From positions 248,001-312,000 of the forward strand of contig NZ_JAQFIN010000005.1 in NCBI RefSeq assembly GCF_029504695.1: DNA of 64,000 bases, written 5' to 3'. Positions within the stretch are counted from its first letter, which is position 1; every line of letters starts with the position of its first letter. Shown here piece after piece: positions 1 through 7,478 of this stretch. The notes under the pieces are model-generated. The model was not told where the DNA came from. It was given only the letters and a program-made list of their open reading frames with translations, and ran no database searches. This DNA comes from Parabacteroides sp. PF5-6. Its GTDB lineage: Bacteria > Bacteroidota > Bacteroidia > Bacteroidales > Tannerellaceae. The translations under genes were made by a program, and so were the position numbers.

Positions 1-196
1 AAATTGTGACCAGCTTATTCCATTCATTCTTAGAGAGTTCGAACATGAAATCCTCTGGGAAACGTTTTGTATGTCTCTTTATCGTTTGTTTGAGCACTTT
101 TGTTTGAACCTGATACATCTCCGCCAGGTCAAAGTCCAACATCACCCGCTGGCCGCGGATCTCGTAAATTTTAGATTGGATGGGTGTGAGTTCCAT
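1..196 (-). CDS. ORF6N-domain DNA-binding protein, N-terminal fragment
   Basis: Reading leftwards from the ATG at 196, 65 codons are open to the window edge. The protein begins MELTPIQSKIYEIRGQRVML and continues through a DLAEMYQVQTKVLKQ stretch and RFPEDFMFELS. This is the start of the ORF6N (KilA-N-like) domain seen in many Bacteroidales chromosomal and prophage proteins, which is thought to bind DNA. The rest lies outside the window. It is divergent from the AraC-type gene at 573 across a 376-nt gap that holds a 22-bp repeat array. Its biological role is unknown; the family name comes from the sequence pattern only. Confidence 0.75.
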   Translation of the reverse strand, partial: MELTPIQSKIYEIRGQRVMLDFDLAEMYQVQTKVLKQTIKRHTKRFPEDFMFELSKNEWNKLVTI

Positions 197-389
197 AGTT
201 AATCATTTTAAGTTATAATGGGATAAAGATAAGAAAAATCCTTTTTACTTCGGGTTACTTTGAAGCACTTTGTGGTTCAAAATAAACCGCAATGATCTTG
301 TTTGATTAACCACCAAATACACCAAATACACAACGGAAGAACGCGGGTTTTTTAAGTCGTTGATTTTCAGTCTTGTAATATTGCCTTTT

Positions 390-477
390 AAACTACTGGT
401 AGTTTGTTCACAAACTACCGGTAGTTTGCGCACAAAGTATTAGTAGTTTGTCGACAAACTACCGGTAGTTTATTTTT
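390..477. repeat. 22-bp repeat array R1, four units
   Basis: Units lie at 390-411, 412-433, 434-455 and 456-477 without spacers. The core is AAACTACCGGTAGTTT, a 16-bp palindrome, followed by a variable 6-nt joint (GTTCAC, GCGCAC, GTCGAC). Unit 2 with its neighbouring bases forms an 18-bp perfect palindrome (411-428). Unit 3 has diverged in its left half and the fourth unit ends in a T-run. The same family recurs at 22824 (R2) and 40643 (R3). Confidence 0.9.
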
Positions 478-510
478 TGGGTTCTACAATGGGTGAGGCG
501 GTGGTATATT

Positions 511-542
511 TTTGTATTTTTGCTCATTCAAATATACGTTTG
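511..542 (+). promoter_or_regulatory. Predicted promoter of the AraC-type gene at 573
   Basis: TTTG at 511-514 and TACGTTTG at 535-542 are separated by 20 nt. This matches the Bacteroidetes consensus TTTG-N19/20-TAnnTTTG. Transcription would start near 549, giving a leader of about 25 nt before the ATG at 573. Confidence 0.6.
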
Positions 543-572
543 TAAAATGCTCTATGGTTTGAATAATTCGGT

Positions 573-1754
573 ATGTTGAAACACGTATGCATCCTGTTGC
601 CCGGTCTTGTTTCTTTGTTTTGGACGGCTCTGTTTGCCGCTAACTGGCGAAAAAATTCCCGTTCCCAGCATATCTGGACTATTGTGATGGCCTTTATCAC
701 CCTTTCTATGGGTATTATGGCTTTTTTCTGGTATAGTGAGGGCAACTATAGCCTGTATTACAAAATGGATATCCTGGATTATGTGGCCACCCTTTCGTTT
801 ATCCCGTTTATCTTTCTTTATTTCCGGGAAGTGACGGGCGATACCGGTCGATGGGCGAAAGGGAAAGCCGGATTGCTCTTTCTGCCTCCTGTCGTCCTGG
901 GATGCGTGACGGCAACGGTGTATTTCCTGTTGGGCGACGAGCAGGCGGCGGCTTTCTCGCGTGCCACGGTGGAAGATCCCGAGAGTTTGCGGCAAACGTC
1001 TTTCCTTCCCTATAAGATTCTTTATTTTGCCGGCGAATATCTCTATAGCATTTCTATCGCTATACAGGCTATCGTGGTGTTTGTTTACGCCTTTCGCCGC
1101 CTCTACCGATACCGTTCCCATCTGGAGGATTTCTTTTCGGATACAGAAGATAAAGACCTTAAATATCATTGGGCTGCATTGAGAGGACTTTTTGTTTTAT
1201 TATTGTTGACCCTGGCTGTTGCCGCCTCGGGCTACCTGCAGTATATTCCATACGATATCTGGGTTTCGATTATTCCGGCAGTTATCGGAATTTGTCTTTT
1301 TATTATTTGTTACCATGTGTCTCTTTCGCATTATACGGCCGCCAGTTTTGCCCGCGAATTACTTCTGTCGGATGAAAAAGCGATCATTGAAGAATCGGAA
1401 AATACCGACGACGCGCAAAATACCTACCTGAAATTCCTTCCCCGCTTCAATGAATTGATGGATCAGGAACAGATCTTTCGGCAAAAGAAACTTCACCTCG
1501 ACGATGTGGCGACATTGGTGGGCACCAACCGCGCCTATCTCTCTTATCTGTTGCGCGATGAATATCATACCGGCTTTGGAGAGTTTATCAATCGCAAACG
1601 GATAGCCTATGCCAAAGAGCAAGCCCGATTGAATCCGGAGCTTACCGTCGACGAACTGGCCGAGTGCAGTGGCTTTTCCCACGGCTCCACCTTCTGCCGC
1701 ACCTTCCGCCAATACGAAGGGGTTACTTTCCGCACATGGCAGAAAAGTGCTTGA
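573..1754 (+). CDS. Membrane-anchored AraC-type transcriptional regulator
   Basis: A 393-residue protein. The N-terminal ~250 residues carry about seven hydrophobic segments (first at ~5-23, last at ~229-250). The last ~100 residues form an AraC/XylS double helix-turn-helix, with LDDVATLVGTNRAYLSYLLR as the first HTH and VDELAECSGFSHGSTFCRTF as the second. A membrane sensor fused directly to a DNA-binding domain implies signalling without a separate kinase; the signal is unknown. The start is the ATG 31 nt after the promoter -7 box. The same architecture, with a recognisably similar N-terminus (MLK...LLP...LFW...GDEQ), is encoded at 38745. Next downstream is a secreted T9SS-type protein at 1937, a plausible target or partner (inference). 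Confidence 0.85.
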   Translation: MLKHVCILLPGLVSLFWTALFAANWRKNSRSQHIWTIVMAFITLSMGIMAFFWYSEGNYSLYYKMDILDYVATLSFIPFIFLYFREVTGDTGRWAKGKAGLLFLPPVVLGCVTATVYFLLGDEQAAAFSRATVEDPESLRQTSFLPYKILYFAGEYLYSISIAIQAIVVFVYAFRRLYRYRSHLEDFFSDTEDKDLKYHWAALRGLFVLLLLTLAVAASGYLQYIPYDIWVSIIPAVIGICLFIICYHVSLSHYTAASFARELLLSDEKAIIEESENTDDAQNTYLKFLPRFNELMDQEQIFRQKKLHLDDVATLVGTNRAYLSYLLRDEYHTGFGEFINRKRIAYAKEQARLNPELTVDELAECSGFSHGSTFCRTFRQYEGVTFRTWQKSA

Positions 1755-1936
1755 TAATCATGCCCTTTCAATTGGGTTTTTGCTGATTTGCTAATTTTTT
1801 TTGTTGATTTGCTAATAACGGAACTCCTTTAACCTCCTACTTTTACACCCACTTTCAGACAAACCACCTTGACGCTAAACCGTTTGAGGCCGTAAGAAGC
1901 AAAATTATTCTATTAACTTACATAAAATAAAACAAA

Positions 1937-3241
1937 ATGAAGAAAGTTTTTACCTTGTTATTTGCCCTTTTGGGGGTATCTATGATGTCTTATGCACAAA
2001 CTGACGTAACTCTTACTGTTAAAAAGGATAATAGCGCTTATGCGTCCCATGAAAAGACTTTTCACTTATGCCAAGGGGCTGAATCTCAATATACAGGTTC
2101 AGGCACAGGAGGTACGGTTACTTTTTCCGATGTTGTCGTCGGTGCTTATGATATTTATGAAGGAACAGCGGATACGGGAGTTGATGCAATAGTATCATCC
2201 GATGCGAATTCATTTACTGTAGACTATTACACAGTAACATTTACGGCAACAAAAGCGGGTGAAGCGACTGATGCAAGTATAACGGCTACTTATGATGATG
2301 AAGAGATTGCAAGTGGTGATGTACTTATAAAAGGGAAAAAACTTGTATTGACCGCTAATGGATCTGGGGCCTCTGAATATACCTATGATTGGGTCTTGTT
2401 TATTTCAGGAATGCTATCTAGTCACAAAGGAAAATCTTTAACAATAGATCCGCTTAGTGTTTGGTATGATTTTACCTGTTATGTAACAGGAAAGAATACT
2501 ACTCCCCCTTCCATCTACCACACCATCCACCTCGAAGTAGCCGACGGTATTGATCTTTATAATTTCTCTGCCGGAAACCACCAGGTAGAAGACGGGGCTC
2601 ACCTGCATTTGCAATTCCTGCCCGAAGACCGTACGTTGACTGCCGATGATGTATTGTTCCTAATCGATGGCATTGAAACCTCATTTAATGATTTTGGCGC
2701 AGGCAATTATTACTCCCATATCCTGAACCCGATCGAACAAGACCATACGGTCCTGATCGCCTTGCGCGAATATCCGGTGACCCTGACCGAAACAGAAGGG
2801 GTAACCTATTCTATCGGTGCCGGCACGCATCAGGTGGCTTATGGCGAGAAATTCAGTTTCAGCCTGACCCTGGCCGAAGGTATTGATCCGGCGGATGTAC
2901 ATGTGATTGCCAACGGTATCGAGATCGAACCCGACGCCCTGCGTGCGGCTGTATTGACCTATACGATCGACAAGGTGATCAGCCCGATCACCGTGGTTAT
3001 TGAAGGAACCGGCGGAACAACGGGTAATATACAAGCCGGTGAAACCATCCGCCTTGAAATTGTCAATTGTCAATTGTCAATTATCAATTCAGGTCAGGCA
3101 ATAGACGTAAACGTCTATAGTCTGACCGGTAAGCACGTGGTGTCGCTTCGTGGACTTCGTGGTTCGAAAACCCTTTCACTCGAACCGGGCATTTACCTGG
3201 TCAAAGCGGGTGATAAGGTATATAAAGTCAGTGTTTATTAA
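1937..3241 (+). CDS. Secreted protein with T9SS-type C-terminal sorting domain
   Basis: 434 residues. A signal peptide occupies residues 1-20 (MKKVFTLLFALLGVSMMSYA, then Q). Residues ~21-190 have no recognised domain and are AT-rich at DNA level. Residues ~192-372 form a module shared with the protein at 41070 (for example LQFLPEDRTL, PVTLTETEGVTYS, VVIEGTGGTT). A short linker (374-383) is encoded by four tandem heptamers. The last ~48 residues (VYSLTGKHVVSLRGLRG, then GIYLVKAGDKVYKV) resemble the sorting domain recognised by the type IX secretion system. It is therefore probably exported and surface-attached or released. The N-terminal half differs from its paralogue, so the gene looks mosaic. 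No enzymatic motif is visible; function unknown. Confidence 0.8.
   Translation: MKKVFTLLFALLGVSMMSYAQTDVTLTVKKDNSAYASHEKTFHLCQGAESQYTGSGTGGTVTFSDVVVGAYDIYEGTADTGVDAIVSSDANSFTVDYYTVTFTATKAGEATDASITATYDDEEIASGDVLIKGKKLVLTANGSGASEYTYDWVLFISGMLSSHKGKSLTIDPLSVWYDFTCYVTGKNTTPPSIYHTIHLEVADGIDLYNFSAGNHQVEDGAHLHLQFLPEDRTLTADDVLFLIDGIETSFNDFGAGNYYSHILNPIEQDHTVLIALREYPVTLTETEGVTYSIGAGTHQVAYGEKFSFSLTLAEGIDPADVHVIANGIEIEPDALRAAVLTYTIDKVISPITVVIEGTGGTTGNIQAGETIRLEIVNCQLSIINSGQAIDVNVYSLTGKHVVSLRGLRGSKTLSLEPGIYLVKAGDKVYKVSVY
3058..3085. repeat. Four heptamers inside the coding sequence (AATTGTC)
   Basis: AATTGTC occurs three times, then AATTATC, in tandem (28 nt). Read in frame it encodes residues 374-383 (IVNCQLSIIN) of the secreted protein at 1937. 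The same word forms intergenic arrays at 4083, 4800, 32660 and 49617. Confidence 0.9.
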
Positions 3242-3267
3242 AGACGTATATACTTCATAACATACCT

Positions 3268-3299
3268 GTTCCTCGCCCGACCGGGCGAGGAACTTATTT
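3268..3299 (+). terminator. Rho-independent terminator after the secreted protein
   Basis: An 11-bp perfect stem GTTCCTCGCCC / GGGCGAGGAAC (3268-3278 and 3283-3293) with a 4-nt loop is followed by TTATTT. It lies 27 nt past the stop codon at 3241. Confidence 0.8.
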
Positions 3300-3346
3300 G
3301 GATTTAACCTTTCTCTCTGTAACTTTAAACTATAACTATTTTATTG

Positions 3347-3814
3347 ATGCTTACCAACCTTATATTACTTTTCAAGGGGGAGAACCCGAGCATCCCTCAT
3401 TTTTTAGAGGCAACCCATCTCCTTAGCGAACAGGAAAAAATGTTGTGGCGACAGGAGATCTTCCGTCTGGCCCTGAGCGGATGGACACAAGCCAATAAAA
3501 ATTACCGGCATTTCTTTAAGAGTATGATCGTAGCCTATCGGCAACAATTTATCGATTACTATCACGCGCAAACCGTGATGGGCGAACTGGCCTTCCCGGT
3601 GGGCGAGCCCGATACGATGATTCTCTTTTCCAAACTCTGGTATGAATACGAGGGATACAAAGGAGCTCCTTTCCGTCAACTGGCATTCAATCTCTCCTTA
3701 AGCTTCGAACAGCATTATTCCCTTAAAAGTATTTGTACCCTTTCCTCTGCACAGATGATCGATCCGGGCGATCTGTTGGATATTTATGCCCGGGCACGGA
3801 TCGGTAATTGTTAA
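3347..3814 (+). CDS. Hypothetical protein, 155 residues
   Basis: I do not recognise this protein. It starts at the ATG at 3347 (a TTG lies one codon earlier) and reads MLTNLILLFKGENPSIPHFL. It is soluble-looking, rich in aromatic residues and Gln, with no signal peptide or membrane segment. It sits alone between a terminator at 3268 and the HU cassette at 4166. The long open frame with normal codon use supports a real gene. Confidence 0.55.
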   Translation: MLTNLILLFKGENPSIPHFLEATHLLSEQEKMLWRQEIFRLALSGWTQANKNYRHFFKSMIVAYRQQFIDYYHAQTVMGELAFPVGEPDTMILFSKLWYEYEGYKGAPFRQLAFNLSLSFEQHYSLKSICTLSSAQMIDPGDLLDIYARARIGNC

Positions 3815-4082
3815 ATCTTTCTTTCCGAATATTTATTGTTGTTTCTTTATGAGTCAGTATATCAGTGTGTTATATTGATCGTGTCCTCTTTTTGTCTTCC
3901 GGAGTATGTTAAAAATACATGGAAACCTACCCGCGTAATATGACGGAAATTATTCATCTGTTTTTCTGTATATTCTTGTTAATTAGCTGTTTGTGTGTTT
4001 TTGTTCGCTCTATTTTCGGACATATTACGTCCATAACGCCCAATCGCAGGCCTATATCTTTGCTTCCGTAAGCTTACAAATG

Positions 4083-4117
4083 AATTGACAATTGACAATT
4101 GATAATTGACAATTGAC
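4083..4117. repeat. Five heptamers AATTGAC
   Basis: Units at 4083, 4090, 4097 (AATTGAT), 4104 and 4111. There is no matching inverted array nearby, but a second array of a different word follows at 4132. Confidence 0.9.
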
Positions 4118-4131
4118 GATGGAGAGAATTT

Positions 4132-4159
4132 ATCATTAATCATTAATCATTAAACATTA
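4132..4159. repeat. Four heptamers ATCATTA next to the HU start
   Basis: Three copies of ATCATTA and one AACATTA occupy 4132-4159; the HU ATG is at 4166. The array therefore replaces the usual ribosome-binding region with AT-rich sequence. Confidence 0.85.
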
Positions 4160-4165
4160 AACAAA

Positions 4166-4612
4166 ATGGCAATTCAATTTAGATTAGTAGAACGTAAGAA
4201 TCTTGGACTGGACAATGGAACTATCCCCAAGAAATTGTATGTACATAGCCGGTCATCTTTTAAGGTGCCGTTTGAAATGCTCCTGGAAGAAATCGCGGAT
4301 GCGGGTGTGCCTTCCAGTATGGTGCGGTCGGTGATCGACCGAATGAACTTCCTGTTCCGTCGTCACCTGGCGCAAGGGCATATCATTCAATTCGGCGACT
4401 TAGGTAATTTCCGTTATTCTCTGGGCTCGACAGGGGCAGAGACGGAAGAAGAATTCAGTAAGGATCTGATCAAACCTCCGAAGCTGGTGTTTACTCCCGG
4501 GAAAACGTTGTTAAAATCACGTGCACTGCTTGAATTCGAGCGTGTCGAACCGGAAGTGAAAGAGGTGGTTGTTGAAGACGAAGGCGGTAATGAACCGGAA
4601 GGTGGTGTATAA
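4166..4612 (+). CDS. HU-family DNA-binding protein
   Basis: 148 residues. The HU/IHF-like fold is indicated by FEMLLEEIADAGVPSSMV, GHIIQFGDLGNFRYSLGS and a C-terminal basic segment, preceded by an N-terminal extension typical of the longer Bacteroidetes HU-like proteins. The tail is acidic (EPEVKEVVVEDEGG). It overlaps the next gene by 23 nt, which implies co-translation. In Bacteroidales such HU-like genes commonly precede small membrane and lysin-like genes, as here. It presumably binds DNA with little sequence preference; why it is tied to a lysis-like cassette is unknown. Confidence 0.85.
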   Translation: MAIQFRLVERKNLGLDNGTIPKKLYVHSRSSFKVPFEMLLEEIADAGVPSSMVRSVIDRMNFLFRRHLAQGHIIQFGDLGNFRYSLGSTGAETEEEFSKDLIKPPKLVFTPGKTLLKSRALLEFERVEPEVKEVVVEDEGGNEPEGGV

Positions 4613-4805
4613 CCTGCAACTGATCATGGCGGTCCTGCTCACTTTGAGCGGGATTGCCCTGCTCTTCTGTGGATTCTGGGTGGATCCCGAAGGAGAGATC
4701 GATCAGAGTGTGTTGATTGCGTTCGGCGAGGTGATGACGTTTGCCGGGGCATTGTTTGGGGTGGACTATTCTTATCGCGTGAAGCGCGATAAAATGGACA
4801 ATTGA
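4590..4805 (+). CDS. Small two-helix membrane protein, holin-like
   Basis: 71 residues from the ATG at 4590, inside the end of the HU gene. Two hydrophobic segments are seen (LQLIMAVLLTLSGIALLFCG and VLIAFGEVMTFAGALFGV), followed by a short basic tail (YRVKRDKMDN). Size, topology and position before an M15 endolysin-like gene suggest a holin-like role; this is inference from context only. The stop codon (4803-4805) lies inside a run of AATTGAC heptamers, so the tail sequence and stop are set by the repeat. Confidence 0.6.
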   Translation: MNRKVVYNLQLIMAVLLTLSGIALLFCGFWVDPEGEIDQSVLIAFGEVMTFAGALFGVDYSYRVKRDKMDN

Positions 4806-4820
4806 CAATTGACAATTGAC
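4800..4820. repeat. Three heptamers AATTGAC supplying a stop codon
   Basis: Units at 4800, 4807 and 4814. The TGA of the upstream membrane-protein gene lies in the first unit. Confidence 0.85.
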
Positions 4821-4844
4821 AATGAATTTAAGATATGAAGAATT

Positions 4845-5255
4845 ATGAAAGGGAAAATAACAACACACTTCAGTTGGGAAGAGATGATCCGGAGCCGGAC
4901 GGCTGAGGCAAACGGGATAGAAAACCGGCCGGGGACAAGTGAGATGGTGGCGTTGGAGCGGCTGGTTGTAGAATTATTACAACCTCTGCGGGATACGTAC
5001 GGCAAACCGATACGGATCAGTAGCGGGTATCGATGCGCGGAACTGAACCGGCTGGTCGGTGGCGTCGCCTCCAGCCAGCATACGAAAGGGGAAGCGGCGG
5101 ATTGTGTGACGCGCGATGCCGGTGAACTTCTACGGGTCTTGAAGGACAGCGGACTGCTGTTCGATCAGGCGATATGGTATACGAAAAGAAATTTCCTGCA
5201 TCTGTCTCTGCGGAAGGCAGGAAACAGAAAACAATTTATCGTTTACAACACATAA
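4845..5255 (+). CDS. M15-family peptidase, endolysin-like
   Basis: 136 residues. The zinc-peptidase signature is visible: ISSGYRC, then SQHTKGEAAD (His and Asp ligands) and FLHLSL (second His). This matches the M15A D-Ala-D-Ala carboxypeptidase / phage L,D-endopeptidase fold that cleaves peptidoglycan cross-bridges. There is no signal peptide, which fits a lysin released through a holin-like pore. It lies 39 nt after the membrane-protein gene and 3 nt before the lipoprotein gene, so it is probably co-transcribed with both. Confidence 0.8.
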   Translation: MKGKITTHFSWEEMIRSRTAEANGIENRPGTSEMVALERLVVELLQPLRDTYGKPIRISSGYRCAELNRLVGGVASSQHTKGEAADCVTRDAGELLRVLKDSGLLFDQAIWYTKRNFLHLSLRKAGNRKQFIVYNT

Positions 5256-5258
5256 GGG

Positions 5259-5705
5259 ATGATGAAACCGATTCTATATATACTAATTGCGACCTGGCTT
5301 TGCGGGGGATGTGCAGTGCGAAAAGAAAAACGCGTGATCGATCAGGAAGAACGCCTGATGCAATGGAGCAGTAGGGATAGCTTGTCCTGGCATAGGCTGT
5401 TGGAAACGACAGAATGCCGGGTGATAAACCTGCAGCAGTATAAACTCTCCAAACCGGATAGTTGCGGGCTGCAACATCTCGAATATCTCACCCGGGCAAC
5501 GATCAGTGATCAGACAGAACAGACCGAGCGTGTGCAGGTGAAGAACGAAACCCAGGCTTCAATGCAAGAGCAGTCTCTGCAATTCAGTGCCGAACAGACC
5601 GAAAGTCGGACTTCTTCCCGCGCTTGGCTGTACCGGATAATTGGCATTATTGTTAGCCTCTGTCTGTTGTTTTTGTTTTCTTTTTTTGTGCGGCTAAAAA
5701 AATAA
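5259..5705 (+). CDS. Lipoprotein with C-terminal transmembrane helix, spanin-like
   Basis: 148 residues. A lipobox (TWLCGGC) follows a short hydrophobic segment, and a second hydrophobic segment near the C-terminus (IIGIIVSLCLLFLFSFFV) ends in RLKK. Between them is a Gln/Glu-rich, probably coiled-coil region (~80-125). A protein tethered by lipid at one end and a membrane helix at the other could span the periplasm, as unimolecular spanins do; this is inference. It completes the HU / membrane protein / M15 / lipoprotein cassette. Confidence 0.6.
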   Translation: MMKPILYILIATWLCGGCAVRKEKRVIDQEERLMQWSSRDSLSWHRLLETTECRVINLQQYKLSKPDSCGLQHLEYLTRATISDQTEQTERVQVKNETQASMQEQSLQFSAEQTESRTSSRAWLYRIIGIIVSLCLLFLFSFFVRLKK

Positions 5706-5798
5706 CGTTATCTTGTCGGATCTATACACCGATAATCTGATCAGCGTATGAAACGAGCGATTTCTCTTGCAGATACGGGTCGAAGAAAGGAGGGGCCG

Positions 5799-6572
5799 AT
5801 GAAACGGATAGGACTTTGTGTGGGTATCTTAGTCTGGCTGTTGAGTAGTGTGAGTTGTTCTACCTATTATTATTCCACACTGAGCTCGGCCGACCGGGCG
5901 GGTGATCGGACGCCTGCCGGAGAATTTGTGCAGGAGAACGATACGGCTCGGGTGATCTACCGTTTTTCCGGCGAAGACGCTCCCGTACATATTACTATAT
6001 ATAATAAGTTGGACGAACCTTTGTATGTCGACTGGCGACGGTCGGCTATCATTATCGACGACCAGGCGACGAGCTACTCGCCGGATGCCTTGTTGTTTGA
6101 AGATGAAGCCGGTTTGACTTCTTCCGAATTGGCGATGATCCCGCCGCGCGCGATGATTCAGCATCAGCCGTTGACCCTGGCCGATTTTTCGTTTAATAAA
6201 ATTCCGAAGAGTGAATACCGGCAAGTGAAGTTTCCGGATGCCAAAGGCGATTATGCCGATCTCTATGTAAAAGAGTATACGCTGGAGGATTCTCCGTTGT
6301 ATTTCCGAAGTTATATCACGCTGTTGACCGGCGGCCGGGGCTACGATCTGCCTCAAAGCCTGGTCTTTGAAAAGAGTTTCTATATCTCCCAATTGGTCAG
6401 GGCCGGAGGCCTTTCTCCCAAACATTTTACGCCTACGGCACAAAATGCGGGGGATACATTTTATGTTCGTTATGTCAAGGGACGTACTTTGGGATATACG
6501 ATGCTTTCGGTTGTTATCATAGCCGGTGCGGTTGCTGTTGAAGTGGCCGTAGATCCGAATGAGCGGTATTGA
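5799..6572 (+). CDS. Hypothetical lipoprotein, 257 residues
   Basis: The ATG at 5799 is preceded by an unusually good Shine-Dalgarno run (AAAGGAGG at 5786-5793) and begins a lipoprotein signal (MKRIGLCVGILVWLLSSVSC; Cys20). An ATG 51 nt earlier would hide the signal. The mature part has a region (HITIYNKLDEPLYVDWRRSA) typical of an immunoglobulin-like beta fold and a hydrophobic segment near the C-terminus (TMLSVVIIAGAVAVEVAV). No known function. It follows the lysis-like cassette in the same direction at a 93-nt distance and may or may not belong to it. Confidence 0.65.
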   Translation: MKRIGLCVGILVWLLSSVSCSTYYYSTLSSADRAGDRTPAGEFVQENDTARVIYRFSGEDAPVHITIYNKLDEPLYVDWRRSAIIIDDQATSYSPDALLFEDEAGLTSSELAMIPPRAMIQHQPLTLADFSFNKIPKSEYRQVKFPDAKGDYADLYVKEYTLEDSPLYFRSYITLLTGGRGYDLPQSLVFEKSFYISQLVRAGGLSPKHFTPTAQNAGDTFYVRYVKGRTLGYTMLSVVIIAGAVAVEVAVDPNERY

Positions 6573-6699
6573 TCCGGGCTTAATTCGCTGATCCTCTTTC
6601 CGGTTTTGCGTTGTCTATGTCTTTGTCCATGTTGTGATAATGGAGCGCGTATGATCTCTTTTTTATATTTATGATCGTTAAACGTAATGTAGAAAAATC

Positions 6700-7065
6700 A
6701 TGAGTGAAAAATTACAAGCAAGAAAGTTGCGTTACTGGCTGGAAGAGGAGAAGGCTTATCTGCGGAAAGACCTCAAGCTGACCGATGCATCCGAAGCTAT
6801 ACCGGTGAACCGGACGTATCTGTCCCGTATATTCAACCGGCATTTCAAATGCTCTTTCAGTGTTTGTCTGTTGAAGTATCGCTTGGAAGAGAGTAAGCGA
6901 TTATTGGTGGAATATCCCGAGTTGATGGTCTGTGAAGTGGCAGAACGTTCAGGTTTTCGGACACAGGCTACCTTTTATCATGCCTTTAAGCAACATGAAC
7001 AGCAGACACCGGGGCAATACCGCAAACTACAATTGAAACACCGAACCTTTCTTCCGAAAGGATAA
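6700..7065 (+). CDS. Small AraC-family DNA-binding protein
   Basis: 121 residues, consisting of a single AraC/XylS double-HTH domain (AIPVNRTYLSRIFNRHF, then CEVAERSGFRTQATFYHAFKQH) with no sensor domain. It resembles the C-terminal domain of the membrane regulators at 573 and 38745. Stand-alone AraC domains occur in Bacteroidales, but this could also be a remnant of a longer gene. It is followed by the core block starting with rpsU. Target unknown. Confidence 0.7.
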   Translation: MSEKLQARKLRYWLEEEKAYLRKDLKLTDASEAIPVNRTYLSRIFNRHFKCSFSVCLLKYRLEESKRLLVEYPELMVCEVAERSGFRTQATFYHAFKQHEQQTPGQYRKLQLKHRTFLPKG

Positions 7066-7129
7066 AAGCCTGTGAATATGAAGAGGAGCCAAACAAAATG
7101 ACTATTTTAAAAATAATTTGCCGGAAAGT

Positions 7130-7160
7130 TTTGCGAATAAAGAAACAATCCGTAATTTTG
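7130..7160 (+). promoter_or_regulatory. Promoter of rpsU
   Basis: TTTG at 7130-7133 and TAATTTTG at 7153-7160 are separated by exactly 19 nt, a full match to the Bacteroidetes sigma-ABfr consensus. The predicted start near 7167 gives a 43-nt leader before rpsU. Confidence 0.8.
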
Positions 7161-7209
7161 CTGCCCGTTTTACGGATGTAAATTTTCAAATAACATATAA
7201 AAAACAATT

Positions 7210-7401
7210 ATGATTGTAGTACCATTAAAAGAAGGCGAAAACATCGAAAAAGCGCTTAAAAAATTTAAAAGAAAGTTTGAGAAAACAGGCGTTGTTAAAG
7301 AACTCAGAAGCCGTCAGGCTTTCATAAAACCTTCTGTAACTAAGAGAAAGCAAAATATGCGTGCGGCTTATGTTCAACAGCTGCAGCAGGCTGAAGAGTA
7401 A
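7210..7401 (+). CDS. rpsU: 30S ribosomal protein S21
   Basis: 63 residues starting MIVVPLKEGENIEKALKKFK, with a lysine/arginine-rich tail. Length and sequence match bS21. It lies in the 30S head/platform region near the anti-Shine-Dalgarno end of 16S rRNA. In Bacteroidetes bS21 takes part in sequestering that end, which fits the near absence of Shine-Dalgarno sequences in this window. It has its own strong promoter and precedes xerC and hpf, a conserved order. Confidence 0.95.
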   Translation: MIVVPLKEGENIEKALKKFKRKFEKTGVVKELRSRQAFIKPSVTKRKQNMRAAYVQQLQQAEE

Positions 7402-7478
7402 AATAATCCTTTCCGGGGTTTGTTTTATTAAATAGTTTTTGTTATATTCGTTGCATGTTATGATGGTGTGACGAAATT

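Larger units (their letters stand above)
197..572. other. Divergent intergenic region with 22-bp array and promoter
   Basis: This 376-nt gap separates the ORF6N gene (left) from the membrane AraC-type gene (right). It holds four 22-bp repeats (390-477) and a good Bacteroidetes-type promoter for the right-hand gene (511-542). I see no gene of its own; the short open frames here are made of the repeat array. Confidence 0.7.
3815..4165. other. Intergenic region with two heptamer arrays upstream of HU
   Basis: A 351-nt gap without a gene. A possible -7 element, TATCTTTG, is at 4055-4062 but no convincing -33 box is present. Two adjacent heptamer arrays follow at 4083-4117 and 4132-4159; the second runs to within 7 nt of the HU start codon and so forms most of its leader. 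Confidence 0.6.

Noticed and set aside
390-477. CRISPR-like look of the 22-bp arrays
   Set aside because: Units are contiguous with no unique spacers, only four copies, units are too short and no cas genes are near.
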